The notes under the pieces are model-generated. The model ran no database searches and was not told the DNA's origin. It saw only the letters and a list, made by a program, of their open reading frames with translations. Positions 13,429 to 21,436 of a stretch of DNA of 49,766 nt are shown one piece after another. How positions within the stretch are numbered: position 1 is the stretch's first letter; the number at the start of each line of letters is the position of its first letter. The translations under genes and the position numbers were made by a program. Origin of the DNA: a virus; the IMG/VR virus record IMGVR_UViG_3300042691_038555, positions 1 through 49,766 of that record. One strand, given 5' to 3'.

Positions 13429-14304
13429 TTATTTTAAGGCATTTATAATATCCTTAACATTGAATATTTCGCTTAGGTTGTTATAGGGTAAAGTAGATAT
13501 ATCTTCAAACAATAAATGCTTTTGGTAATGGTTATGTTCAAGGGTAATTTCTTTTGTAGGCTCGTTAGCCACAATGTTAGTGTGCATATCGTAACCAAAA
13601 ACTTTAGGGGATGTTCCAATCCAACAAGCTACGCTATTTAGTCCAAGTGCCGTTGCAATGTGCATACAAGAACTATCGATAAACAAACGTTTTTTAGAAA
13701 TAGTCAGCATAACTGCAATACTTCGCCAGTTGTCCAGAGCGCCAACAGTATTAGCATAGGTCAATTGGTCATCACGCTTAATATGAACGATTGAATAATC
13801 GGTTTTGAATGTATTAATTACTTCTTCTACAACAACGCTTGGCAAATCTCTTGTCCAACTATATTTTAAAGGTTGATTTATAGCACCACCATGAGGATGA
13901 ATTGCCATAATAGGCTTTTCAAGCTTATAGAATGGCATAAAATAGTCTTTTTCTCCTTTAGAAATAAAAATTTCTGGCATTTCACCATCATAAGTTAATC
14001 CGTAACTTTCACACCAAATTTGAATTAGGTTTTTAGATTCAGTAATAAAATCCGAAGTATGGTATGGGTCTGAAACAAACACTTTAGCATCTTTTTTAGC
14101 AATGTACTTTTGGTGTATTCCAGCGGTTTGACTACTATGCAAAACCTTATTTGCATTAGGGTTGCCAATAAACACATCGGGATAACCAGTAACCACAATT
14201 ATGTTGGCTTTCTTATATTGTTTTTTAATCGCTTTTAGGACAGCCGTAGCCATTATTGACTTACCCAAGCCACCATCAATCTGGAAAATTACAAAATTTG
14301 TCAT
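13429..14304 (-). CDS. Glycosyltransferase family 9 (heptosyltransferase-like)
   Basis: 291 residues with the GT9 plan: N-terminal Rossmann start IFQIDGGLGKSIMATAVLKAI (5-25), an intermediate IVVTGYP, and the C-terminal sugar-nucleotide part with AIHPHGG (134-140) and FIDSSCMHIATALGL (209-222; Asp210 and His215 as in the family's D-S-x-x-x-H). Transfers a sugar from a nucleotide donor. In a phage it may glycosylate a virion protein or change the host surface glycan. Its neighbours make PAPS and transfer sulfate, so it may build the glycan that is sulfated (inference). Confidence 0.85.
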   Translation of the reverse strand: MTNFVIFQIDGGLGKSIMATAVLKAIKKQYKKANIIVVTGYPDVFIGNPNANKVLHSSQTAGIHQKYIAKKDAKVFVSDPYHTSDFITESKNLIQIWCESYGLTYDGEMPEIFISKGEKDYFMPFYKLEKPIMAIHPHGGAINQPLKYSWTRDLPSVVVEEVINTFKTDYSIVHIKRDDQLTYANTVGALDNWRSIAVMLTISKKRLFIDSSCMHIATALGLNSVACWIGTSPKVFGYDMHTNIVANEPTKEITLEHNHYQKHLLFEDISTLPYNNLSEIFNVKDIINALK

Positions 14305-14354
14305 GCTAATCTTTGTTTGTTTGTTTATTGGTTATTCCATATTCTGAAAACGAT

Positions 14355-14380
14355 AAGATACCGCTTTCGTAAGGTGTCTT
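14355..14380. other. Intergenic hairpin in the sulfation cassette
   Basis: AAGATACC (14355-14362) pairs with GGTGTCTT (14373-14380; one G-T pair) over 8 bp. On the plus strand TTTTA overlaps and follows the stem, on the minus strand (the direction of the genes) only TTATCG does, so it is not an ordinary terminator for this operon. The 103-base gap also has the 10-mer TTCCATATTC twice (14335 and 14398). It may be a processing or attenuation signal separating the glycosyltransferase gene from those upstream. Confidence 0.4.
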
Positions 14381-14407
14381 TTATAGCTTACTGATTTTTC
14401 CATATTC

Positions 14408-14812
14408 CTATAATTTACCTTCTTCACGCATTTTTTCTCTAATCTTAGTAGCTGAAATTTCTCCAACTTTTGTAGGTGGAATATGCTCAATTACATCGTA
14501 GCCTACACCTCGACCAAACTCAATTGAACAAATGTCTGGTATAATCATAACTTTTACCTTTCCAGTTTCAATTAGTTGCTTGTAGTGTTCTTGAATATTT
14601 TCTTTCACTTGTTCTGCGGTAAAAGGATTTTTTTCATCTGGCTTTATATCCCTAATGCAAATCAATACGTTTTTACCTTCGCCAAAGGCTTGCATGAATA
14701 ATAATTGATGCGCCAAGTGAAGCGGTTGCCATCGCCCGACAAACATTGCATATTGACCCTCTTTAGGTTCTAAAGAGGAATTTACATGAATTTGTTTTTC
14801 CCAGTTTTCCAT
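14408..14812 (-). CDS. Cytidylyltransferase-fold nucleotidyltransferase (134 aa)
   Basis: GRWQPLHLAHQ (residues 26-36) holds the HxxH nucleotide-binding motif (His32, His35), and ISATKIREKMR near residue 122 matches the second (ISxTxxR) motif of this fold. The family covers NMN, pantetheine and glycerol-phosphate nucleotidyltransferases and is related in fold to ATP sulfurylase. Because it stands with an APS kinase and a sulfotransferase, an adenylyl-transfer step that feeds PAPS synthesis is possible, but the motif is not the QxRNPxHxxH of true ATP sulfurylases. Overlaps the next upstream gene by one base. Confidence 0.85.
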   Translation of the reverse strand: MENWEKQIHVNSSLEPKEGQYAMFVGRWQPLHLAHQLLFMQAFGEGKNVLICIRDIKPDEKNPFTAEQVKENIQEHYKQLIETGKVKVMIIPDICSIEFGRGVGYDVIEHIPPTKVGEISATKIREKMREEGKL

Positions 14813-15150
14813 TACTTAATATACGCTACGTTATTTTCAAAAAGAATTTCATTTGCGTTACAAACAACGTGGTGCTTCACCCCAACATCATCAAATTTTT
14901 CAGTTAAGGTTCTTGTTGGGCAATTAACCACTATTTCAGAAGTATGTAATAGGTTTCCATTAATAATTACCCTCCACTTCATTGTTCCATCGGTATCGGT
15001 ATTATTGAATCTAATCCTTACAAAAGTAGTTTCGTTTTCCTTTTTAATCAAAACCTTACGACCTTCCAAAATGTATCTTTGAATAGTTTCTCTTGGGTCT
15101 TTTACTTCTTGTGGTTCTACCGCATTTTTTTCGGTTTTTTTATTTCCCAT
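14812..15150 (-). CDS. Hypothetical protein in the sulfation cassette (112 aa)
   Basis: Unrecognised. A lysine/glutamate-rich N-terminus is followed by beta-type sequence (TFVRIRFNNTDTDGTMKWRV, then CNANEILFENNVAYIK). No membrane segment. Enclosed between the nucleotidyltransferase (1-base overlap) and the APS kinase (11-base overlap), so it is surely co-expressed with them. It may be the acceptor protein or an accessory subunit. The alternative of an unrelated structural protein caught in the cassette cannot be excluded. Confidence 0.6.
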   Translation of the reverse strand: MGNKKTEKNAVEPQEVKDPRETIQRYILEGRKVLIKKENETTFVRIRFNNTDTDGTMKWRVIINGNLLHTSEIVVNCPTRTLTEKFDDVGVKHHVVCNANEILFENNVAYIK

Positions 15151-15610
15151 TTTCTTTTTGTTTTTGTTGTATTTTTTCCAATAGTTCGTTCAGTGAAGTC
15201 ATTTCATCAACACCCGAAGTGTCAATGCTTATAAAGTCAATCATAGGTTCTTCATAATTACTTACATGGAAGTTCTCACGACCTCGAATATCGGTTGTAT
15301 GTATGTAAACCTCAATAACATTTTTATCGGTCTTTAAATCCTCCCTTAAATCTCTGAAAGGCGAAACAACGGCTAAAATAACATCGTTTTCTTCGTCTTG
15401 GTGTAAGTATCTTGCAATGGCATAAGCTTTGGAAATATTATCTCTCCTGCCAGCTTCCGAATAGTCTTTGTTGTTAAGAATTTTTCTTAAATCATCACCA
15501 TCAATAATAAATACTTTTTTTTCGGGATTGTTAAATTCTAAAACTTTTTTCAAGTGCTTGGCTAAAGTAGTTTTGCCAGCGTGGGGTTGCCCAGTAAAAG
15601 AGTAAATCAT
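15140..15610 (-). CDS. cysC: Adenylylsulfate (APS) kinase-like
   Basis: P-loop GQPHAGKT at residues 7-14, then IDGDDLRKILNNKDYSEAGR with the CysC hallmark DGDxxR and the following N-I/S-K-A-Y-A-I-A-R-Y-L helix (59-69), and VVSPFRDLRED (about 82-92). 156 residues, slightly shorter than cellular CysC. Would phosphorylate APS to PAPS, the sulfate donor for the sulfotransferase encoded next upstream (6 bases away). Other small-molecule or RNA-end kinases share the fold, but the DGD and SPFR motifs favour APS kinase. Confidence 0.83.
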   Translation of the reverse strand: MIYSFTGQPHAGKTTLAKHLKKVLEFNNPEKKVFIIDGDDLRKILNNKDYSEAGRRDNISKAYAIARYLHQDEENDVILAVVSPFRDLREDLKTDKNVIEVYIHTTDIRGRENFHVSNYEEPMIDFISIDTSGVDEMTSLNELLEKIQQKQKENGK

Positions 15611-15616
15611 AGCAGA

Positions 15617-16438
15617 TTAAATATAGTTGAAATATCGATAAAACCACACATAGCTACTTTTGATAGCCTCACAAATTTCAAAACCTAAAACATCCTCATA
15701 ATCGTTTGGAAGTTTTTCAAATTTAGGTCTTAATTTATGGTCGCCATAGATACCATGAATCACATCGTTCTCATGGGTAAGTTGCGAAACATTTATAAAG
15801 TCATGATTATCATAATATTCATAGCCAATGTAATCATAGAATCTTCTCATTTCAACTTCTGGGTTTTCCATTAAATCTTCGTATCTAATAAACAACACCT
15901 TTTGAGCAATTCCTTGTTCAATAATATCTTTTAATCGGTCTAATGCTATACCTACTGGAACTCCATTTGCCCAAATATCCACACGCTTGCGGACAGTAGT
16001 TCCTTGCATTTGTGAAGGGTTTTGAATATGGTTTTCTTTTGTTGGGTTTTTACGGAAGTTTTTTTCCATAGAAGCGAATATGGCTCGTAAATCTCTTACG
16101 ACACAAACTATTTTCGGATTAGGAAATATTTGATTAACCAAATGATAACTAACGCCCCAGCCTCTACTTTTATCCAATACGTTTTTTTTATCAGTTAGGG
16201 CATTAAAATATCCATTTATACCGCCTTTTATAAAAGAAAGGAACGCTTTGTCCATAAGTGATTGTTCCTGCGCTTTGAACTCTGGAGAGTTAGCAAAAGA
16301 GTTTTTTGCACCATGAATGAGTTCTAATAAACCAGAAGTGGGAGTGCAGTAAAATGATGGATTTTGCGCTACCAAATTAGAAAATAAAGTAGAACCGCTT
16401 CTTGGTAAAGAAGAATTGAAAAAATAACTTTTTTCCAT
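15617..16438 (-). CDS. PAPS-dependent sulfotransferase
   Basis: Residues 10-20 (SLPRSGSTLFS) are the 5'-phosphosulfate loop and residues 110-125 (IVCVVRDLRAIFASM, Arg115, Ser123) the 3'-phosphate motif of the sulfotransferase family. The length of 273 is standard and the end keeps the usual aromatic helix (YVWFYRYFNYI). No signal peptide, so it acts in the cytoplasm. With the APS kinase it forms a virus-encoded sulfation pathway, with target unknown: virion glycan, spike or host lipid. Its leader holds the 13-mer ACCAAGAAACTTA shared with two early leaders. Confidence 0.88.
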   Translation of the reverse strand: MEKSYFFNSSLPRSGSTLFSNLVAQNPSFYCTPTSGLLELIHGAKNSFANSPEFKAQEQSLMDKAFLSFIKGGINGYFNALTDKKNVLDKSRGWGVSYHLVNQIFPNPKIVCVVRDLRAIFASMEKNFRKNPTKENHIQNPSQMQGTTVRKRVDIWANGVPVGIALDRLKDIIEQGIAQKVLFIRYEDLMENPEVEMRRFYDYIGYEYYDNHDFINVSQLTHENDVIHGIYGDHKLRPKFEKLPNDYEDVLGFEICEAIKSSYVWFYRYFNYI

Positions 16439-16467
16439 AGTATTGTTGTTAAGTTTCTTGGTCTGTA

Positions 16468-16779
16468 TTATACCGTAGGCGGTAAGGCATCAAAAGCAGA
16501 TTGCAATTCATCAATCAAATCGTCAATTTTAGTTTTTAAAGAACTATCTTTTTTTACGCTAAAACCATCTTTACACATCCAACGAACATCATCATAACCA
16601 AATAGGTTTACCGCATGAAAATTTTCAACCGCAGTGCTATCCGCTGGCTTTTTTGACCAAATAGCAGTAGTCAAAGGTGTAACTTTAGTTAGAGTGCTTG
16701 TTTTAACCTTTACAGACAAATCTTTTGAATTTATTTGTGTTTCTCCATAGCCAAAGATATGTATTGTAAAATTTTCCAT
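16468..16779 (-). CDS. Hypothetical protein, probable structural role (103 aa)
   Basis: Soluble, with starting strands ENFTIHIFGYGETQI, a central FGYDDVRWMCKDG and a C-terminal helix (KIDDLIDELQSAF). I have an impression of similar short proteins beside spike genes in Bacteroidota phages, without a name. It has its own TATATTTG element and directly follows the spike genes in transcription order, so a spike or glycan-related role is possible. Confidence 0.6.
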   Translation of the reverse strand: MENFTIHIFGYGETQINSKDLSVKVKTSTLTKVTPLTTAIWSKKPADSTAVENFHAVNLFGYDDVRWMCKDGFSVKKDSSLKTKIDDLIDELQSAFDALPPTV

Positions 16780-16798
16780 TTTTTTTATTTTAATAAGA

Positions 16799-16806
16799 CA
16801 AATATA
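16799..16806 (-). promoter_or_regulatory. TATATTTG promoter element on the minus strand
   Basis: Plus-strand CAAATATA reads TATATTTG on the minus strand, 20 bases before the start of the gene at 16779, in the AT-rich gap after the large spike gene. The distal element is unclear. Confidence 0.5.
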
Positions 16807-16831
16807 TTATTTTTTCCTTTTGTATTTTTTA

Positions 16832-18745
16832 TTATGGTACTATTTCTAAAACACCACCATTACTCCAAACCGCACCACTTGGCAACCCAGTATTACTTGT
16901 TGGAATATTTTTGATTGACAAGTTATTTACAAATGTTGTGCAAGCTATATCAGCAGTCAAGTTTGAACCTAATAACATTACTTCATTAAAATTATTAGTA
17001 GTGTTGTTGTGACCTCCTAAAATACCCGAAAATGCTGAATTTGAAATATTGGTTGTACCACCTACAATTACCGAATAACAACCAGAAGCAGTATTACATA
17101 TTCCTCCGCTAATCATTGCGTGTAAGTTAGAGGCTACATTATATGAACCGCCTCCAACAGTAGAATTTAATGCAGAAGCAGTATTATTTTGACCGCCTCC
17201 AACAGTTGCAAGACAATAAGAAGCAGTATTATTTTGACCGCCTCCAACAGTTGCAAGACAATAAGAAGCAGTATTATTTTGACCGCCTCCAATAGTTGTA
17301 AAATAACAAGAAGAAACATTGTTTTGCCCTCCTCCTACTGTTGAGAAATTTCCACATGCAGAATTAGCATTTCCACCCCCAATTGTTGTAAATTCATTAG
17401 ATGCAATGTTACCTTGACCTCCTCCAACTGTGGCGTTATTACAAGATGCAGTGTTACAATATCCTCCTCCAATTGTGGCGTTAGCATAAGATGCTGTATT
17501 AAATCGACCTCCTCCAATTGTGGCGTTATTATAAGATGCAGTGTTTTCAACACCTCCTCCAACTGTTGCAGCGATACAACAAACAACGTTACAATAACCG
17601 CCCGCAATTGTACCGTAGAGAGAACATGAAATATTTTGCCTACCTCCGCCTATAACACTGCTATTTGCGCTAATTTGATTTGAAAATCCAGACAAAACCG
17701 AAGAACACTCTCCCGAAACAGTGTTGCAAACTCCGCTGAAAATCGAAGAACATTCTCCAGAAACCGTATTTAAACGACCTCCGCCAATTGCTGTATAAAT
17801 AGAGGTCGCACAGTTGCAACTACCACCACCAACAAAAGAACATTTTCCGCTTGCCGTATTGTAATGACCACCAGAAATAACTGCGTTATCTGAATTAACA
17901 GTGTTACAAAATCCGCCACCAACTGTTGAATAATAAGCTGAAGCACTGTTTGATTTTCCGCCACCGACAGTTGTGTAAAAATTTGAAGATGTATTGCAAA
18001 ACCCTCCGCCAATTGTTGCATATTTATTAGAGGCAGTGTTACAAGTGCCTCCTGCAATTATTGAACCTGCACCAGAAGCTATATTTATACGCCCCCCTCC
18101 AACTGTTGCATAATTTAAAGCACAATTAAATCCACCTCCTGCAATTGTGCCATATTGACCTATATTACTATTACAGAAACCACCTCCAATAGTTCCAATC
18201 GCTTGCGTAACAACATTACAACGACCTCCTCCAATTGTTGAGCAAAAACCAGAAGCAGTGTTACTTGCCCCTCCACCTATTGTTGCGTAACAACCAGAAG
18301 CTGTATTTACACGCCCTCCTCCAATTGTTGTGCTAAATGCGGTAGCGCTGTTAGCGTTACCTCCTGCAATTGTTCCAGTTGAGGCATTTACAACATTAAA
18401 ATTACCTCCTCCAATTGTTGCCAAAGCGCTTCCACTTTGATTATTCTGACCTCCACCAGTTACAGAATATAATCCAGAAGCGCTATTTGATTTTCCACCG
18501 CCTACTTTTGAAAAAATTCCGCTTGCGGTGTTTGAACCTAATACTGGTTTAATTGCGCCATTTGCAGTGCCGTACTCAAACGGACTTGAACCGCTTGGCG
18601 AAGGTATAAAATCAGATAAGGGTTGGACATTTCCAAGAGCATCCTTTAATTTTATTATTCCCGAAACCCCATCAACAAATACCGCTAAACTATTACCGCT
18701 TGGCGACCAAATGTTATTAGGTTGTGATACTGTTAAATTCCCCAT
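16832..18745 (-). CDS. Large repeat spike protein (637 aa), probable receptor-binding
   Basis: Residues 1-45 are nearly identical to those of the next gene upstream and end in VFVDGVSGIIKLKDALGNVQ, a probable virion-anchoring domain. From about residue 75 to 600 there are over thirty repeats of 14-16 residues of the form TIGGGxxNxASxxxA with many Cys and Gly, the kind of beta-solenoid seen in trimeric adhesin heads. A short unique C-terminus follows. Very likely a trimeric fibre or spike binding the host surface. The tract is a hotspot for copy-number change: a 48-base unit is exactly duplicated around 17178-17280. Confidence 0.85.
   Translation of the reverse strand: MGNLTVSQPNNIWSPSGNSLAVFVDGVSGIIKLKDALGNVQPLSDFIPSPSGSSPFEYGTANGAIKPVLGSNTASGIFSKVGGGKSNSASGLYSVTGGGQNNQSGSALATIGGGNFNVVNASTGTIAGGNANSATAFSTTIGGGRVNTASGCYATIGGGASNTASGFCSTIGGGRCNVVTQAIGTIGGGFCNSNIGQYGTIAGGGFNCALNYATVGGGRINIASGAGSIIAGGTCNTASNKYATIGGGFCNTSSNFYTTVGGGKSNSASAYYSTVGGGFCNTVNSDNAVISGGHYNTASGKCSFVGGGSCNCATSIYTAIGGGRLNTVSGECSSIFSGVCNTVSGECSSVLSGFSNQISANSSVIGGGRQNISCSLYGTIAGGYCNVVCCIAATVGGGVENTASYNNATIGGGRFNTASYANATIGGGYCNTASCNNATVGGGQGNIASNEFTTIGGGNANSACGNFSTVGGGQNNVSSCYFTTIGGGQNNTASYCLATVGGGQNNTASYCLATVGGGQNNTASALNSTVGGGSYNVASNLHAMISGGICNTASGCYSVIVGGTTNISNSAFSGILGGHNNTTNNFNEVMLLGSNLTADIACTTFVNNLSIKNIPTSNTGLPSGAVWSNGGVLEIVP
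17173..17280. repeat. Exact tandem DNA repeat within the spike gene
   Basis: A unit of 48 bases (…gcagtattattttgaccgcc…gcaagacaataa…) recurs back to back without change and is partly repeated on both sides. It encodes three glycine-repeat modules. Perfect identity at the DNA level indicates recent duplication by slippage or recombination. Confidence 0.7.
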
Positions 18746-18748
18746 GTT

Positions 18749-19414
18749 TTAATATATTTTTGTTAGCACAAATAAATTGGTATAAATACTATTTTGTACA
18801 TCAGTACTCGACCATTGCGCTGTTATATTTAGTGTGTTTAAAATAGTAGTGTTAAAAGTAGTGTTGTTGATGGCAGAGAACCCAAAACCTTCTTGCGTTC
18901 CGCTTGCAAGTTTTAAAACGTGCATTTCCCCTGCTGTAACTATTGAAGCAATATTAGCACCGCCTATTGTACGGATTGTAAAATTAACTTGTAAATTCCA
19001 AACTTGATTGTTAATAGCTGGCATAACTAAAGGTTGACTTTCAGCCAAAACAACGTTTCCACTTTTTATTCTAATAATTAATGAATTGTTATTTTTTGCC
19101 GACATAATTCCGCTTAAATTAGCGATATAACTATCCCCAACGCTAAAACCATTTGCTGGAACGTTTAAAGTACCTACACCACCATCAATAAGAGTTAATT
19201 CAGAAGTGGTAGCAGTTATGGGCGTAGAATTTGCCGTTTGAGAATAAATACCACCAGTGCCATACATTACAGTAACATAATCTTCAAATGGTTGAACATT
19301 TCCAAGCGCATCTTTTAGCTTTAAAATTCCACTAACGCCATCAACAAAAACCGCCAAACTATTACCGTTTGGCGACCAAATATTATTTGCTTGTGATACT
19401 GTTAAATTGCCCAT
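18749..19414 (-). CDS. Second spike/fibre protein with the same anchor (221 aa)
   Basis: The first 42 residues match the 637-residue spike almost residue for residue (MGNLTVSQANNIWSPNGNSL...). The rest is different: a beta-rich domain of about 175 residues (TSELTLIDGGVGTLNVPANG, later MHVLKLASGTQEGFGF) of the type found at the tips of phage fibres. Two proteins with one anchor and two heads suggest that both attach to the same virion site and bind different ligands. Four bases separate the genes. Confidence 0.8.
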   Translation of the reverse strand: MGNLTVSQANNIWSPNGNSLAVFVDGVSGILKLKDALGNVQPFEDYVTVMYGTGGIYSQTANSTPITATTSELTLIDGGVGTLNVPANGFSVGDSYIANLSGIMSAKNNNSLIIRIKSGNVVLAESQPLVMPAINNQVWNLQVNFTIRTIGGANIASIVTAGEMHVLKLASGTQEGFGFSAINNTTFNTTILNTLNITAQWSSTDVQNSIYTNLFVLTKIY

Positions 19415-19419
19415 GATTT

Positions 19420-19731
19420 TTAATTAAATATTTTATCTGAAAACTTTAGTAAAAGTGTCCACAACAAGCCTAATACAATAGAACCTCCAACAACTTTTGA
19501 TTTAAAATTTCTATCCGTTTCAATGTATTTTTCATGGTTAGCAACTTGTTCTACTAATCCAATCTGACCATAAGCTTTATCACCAACCACAGTATTGTTT
19601 AACTTATCCAAAGTTATCTCCATTTCTTGTAGTTTAGAATTCATGCTTGTCAAAGTTGATTTTATAAAATCAATATCGGTTACACTTATAACTACCGTTT
19701 CTTTAGATATACTTTTCCTCCCAACTGGCAT
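19420..19731 (-). CDS. Coiled-coil protein with C-terminal anchor (103 aa)
   Basis: Residues 15-50 form a probable coiled coil (STLTSMNSKLQEMEITLDKL), then a charged segment and a C-terminal transmembrane helix (about 80-96, VVGGSIVLGLLWTLLL). It resembles small phage holin-associated or haemolysin XhlA-like proteins in plan. Placed next to the spikes, it could equally be a virion membrane protein. Unsettled. Confidence 0.65.
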   Translation of the reverse strand: MPVGRKSISKETVVISVTDIDFIKSTLTSMNSKLQEMEITLDKLNNTVVGDKAYGQIGLVEQVANHEKYIETDRNFKSKVVGGSIVLGLLWTLLLKFSDKIFN

Positions 19732-19743
19732 ATTTTAAAATTT

Positions 19744-20139
19744 TTATAATCCAAGTTCCGATAGGTGTTTTCCTAATAGAACGTTTTTACCATTTTTAAA
19801 TTTGTTATAAAACGATAGTCCAATGTTATCATTATGTTTTAAGATAAAAGAACAAACGTTTTTAACATCATCTTGGGTTTCAGTTGCATATCTATTTAAA
19901 GACGACTTCATAAAAGGGTTAGATATTGCTTCGTATTGTAGCAAATCCAACTTCTTGTCCATTATATTCAAAAAGCTAACTCGTTCCTTTGTTTCAAATC
20001 CTACACAAATATCGTAGAACACACTTCCCATTGGATTATCAGTTACTTTTATTTGAACTTTTTCGGTTGGCACTTCATACTTTTTTGCATACTTTGTCAA
20101 CCCAGTCATCATAATTTTTTTTACAATTCCCTCAATCAT
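19744..20139 (-). CDS. Hypothetical soluble protein (131 aa)
   Basis: Unrecognised alpha/beta protein without membrane segment. Contains VQIKVTDNPMGSVFYDICVG-like strands near residue 30 and a mostly helical second half (ETQDDVKNVCSFILKHNDN). Lies alone between short gaps. No motif suggests a function. Confidence 0.6.
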   Translation of the reverse strand: MIEGIVKKIMMTGLTKYAKKYEVPTEKVQIKVTDNPMGSVFYDICVGFETKERVSFLNIMDKKLDLLQYEAISNPFMKSSLNRYATETQDDVKNVCSFILKHNDNIGLSFYNKFKNGKNVLLGKHLSELGL

Positions 20140-20176
20140 AGCGTTTTTTGTTAAAGTTTCTTGTTGGTAAAGTTAA

Positions 20177-20737
20177 TTATTTTATACCCAAAGCACTAAA
20201 TAGTTTTGGGTATTTTTGTTTTAATTTATCAAACCCTTTGTCAAGTTTGTATTCCGCTAAAAGGTCTTGTGAATAGGTTATTTCTTGGCTATCAAATTTA
20301 ATTGTACTTGGAATACCTAAAAACTTGATTTTTAAATAACCAACTATCTGAATATTAATTGGTTTTTTATTCATTACATCTTTTACAAAAGGCATAATTG
20401 CAGTTTTGGCTTTATCCAGTGAAACAACCCCACTTGTTTTAAAAGTAAACACTGATTCTGGAAGTATTTCCATCTCTACGTTTGACTTTGTATTTGCAAA
20501 AGGAATACCTTTAAATGATAGCTGAAAATCGTATTCTCGTATTTTAACCTTGAAGGATGATTTATTTTTAATATCAACGGCAAGTGAAATGGTTACATTT
20601 TGACCATCAATTTTGTCAATCTTAAAATCTTTTATTTTGTAATCGTAATTCAAAGCCATATTGACTTGGTGCTTGAAATATCGATACATTCCAAATCCAG
20701 CCAAAGCTAATCCTCCAAATAATAATCCTTTTCTCAT
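20177..20737 (-). CDS. N-anchored LEA14/WHy-like protein (186 aa)
   Basis: A transmembrane helix at residues 4-20 (GLLFGGLALAGFGMYRYF) is followed by an immunoglobulin-like beta-sandwich: IDKIDGQNVTISLAVDIKNK, FKVKIREYDFQLSFKGIPFA, ESVFTFKTSGVV. This matches the LEA14/WHy kind of domain, found in membrane-facing proteins. A virion or membrane protein with the sandwich displayed on one side is likely. Confidence 0.7.
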   Translation of the reverse strand: MRKGLLFGGLALAGFGMYRYFKHQVNMALNYDYKIKDFKIDKIDGQNVTISLAVDIKNKSSFKVKIREYDFQLSFKGIPFANTKSNVEMEILPESVFTFKTSGVVSLDKAKTAIMPFVKDVMNKKPINIQIVGYLKIKFLGIPSTIKFDSQEITYSQDLLAEYKLDKGFDKLKQKYPKLFSALGIK

Positions 20738-20739
20738 GA

Positions 20740-20934
20740 TTATTTAATTAATTTACGAAAAACAACAAGCAATATAACTACACCAGCGCCAATAACAGCA
20801 TACCGAAGTAAAGAAGTATCACCAATTTTTTTTTCATTCTCTATCGAACTAAAAATTTTGTCTTGCTCGGCAAGTTGTTCTTTAAGCCTTTTGGTTTCGT
20901 TTATATCGTATATTTTACCACTGCTATTTCCCAT
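20740..20934 (-). CDS. C-anchored membrane protein (64 aa)
   Basis: A short charged helix (ETKRLKEQLAEQDKIFSSIE) precedes a C-terminal transmembrane segment (LRYAVIGAGVVILLVVFRKLI). Two to five bases from both neighbours. Unrecognised, in the run of small membrane genes. Confidence 0.7.
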   Translation of the reverse strand: MGNSSGKIYDINETKRLKEQLAEQDKIFSSIENEKKIGDTSLLRYAVIGAGVVILLVVFRKLIK

Positions 20935-20939
20935 TGTAG

Positions 20940-21431
20940 TTATTTTTTAAATACTAAGTAAGCGCCTAATGCTAATATACCCAACAATAAATAATTTGGT
21001 TTTTTTGGTTGTTCCATACCGACACCTTGTTCAGTAGCACCATCTTCTCCGCTTGAAGCGCCTCCGCCTCCTCCGCCTCCTCCGCCTCCAAAAGAGCCAG
21101 CTAATCCTTTTACTCCATCGCTAACCACAGTTGGTGTAGCAACTACAATTGGTTTTGAAGTATAAGCATCTACAAGTACACCAGAAATTACTGGAGTAAC
21201 AGTTGTTGGGGCAAGTACCGTTTGTGTTGATTTTGGAATTGTATCAACTGGATTTGGCGCAATAATAGAAGTTCCAGTTCTTGGAATTGCCGATGTATCT
21301 CTTGGGATTACCGATGTATCTTTTGGAATTGTTGCCGTATTTGACGAAACAACTTCGCTTGGCGTTGTAGGCACTGTTGTTGGCGAAACAACAGATGTTA
21401 AACTCATTGGTTCGTTTTTTGTGATTGCCAT
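20940..21431 (-). CDS. Low-complexity Thr/Pro/Ser protein with C-terminal anchor (163 aa)
   Basis: Residues 1-110 are an extended Thr/Ser/Pro/Val-rich stalk with short repeats (IPKDTSVIPRDTSAIPRTG). A run of about nine glycines follows (about 115-124), then acidic residues and a C-terminal helix (NYLLLGILALGAYLVFKK). Looks like a stalk holding nothing bigger than itself; Ser/Thr density makes it a good target for glycosylation (inference). Confidence 0.7.
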   Translation of the reverse strand: MAITKNEPMSLTSVVSPTTVPTTPSEVVSSNTATIPKDTSVIPRDTSAIPRTGTSIIAPNPVDTIPKSTQTVLAPTTVTPVISGVLVDAYTSKPIVVATPTVVSDGVKGLAGSFGGGGGGGGGGASSGEDGATEQGVGMEQPKKPNYLLLGILALGAYLVFKK

Positions 21432-21436
21432 AATCT

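Noticed and set aside
17335-18057. Alternative frames of 60-95 codons within the spike gene on both strands
   Set aside because: They are products of the DNA repeats and show repetitive Gln/Leu/Val or Ser/Cys sequence only.
16832-18745. Regular repeats suggesting a CRISPR array
   Set aside because: The repeat period follows codons, varies between 42 and 48 bases, and the whole stretch is one open frame for a glycine-repeat spike. There are no identical repeats with unique spacers.
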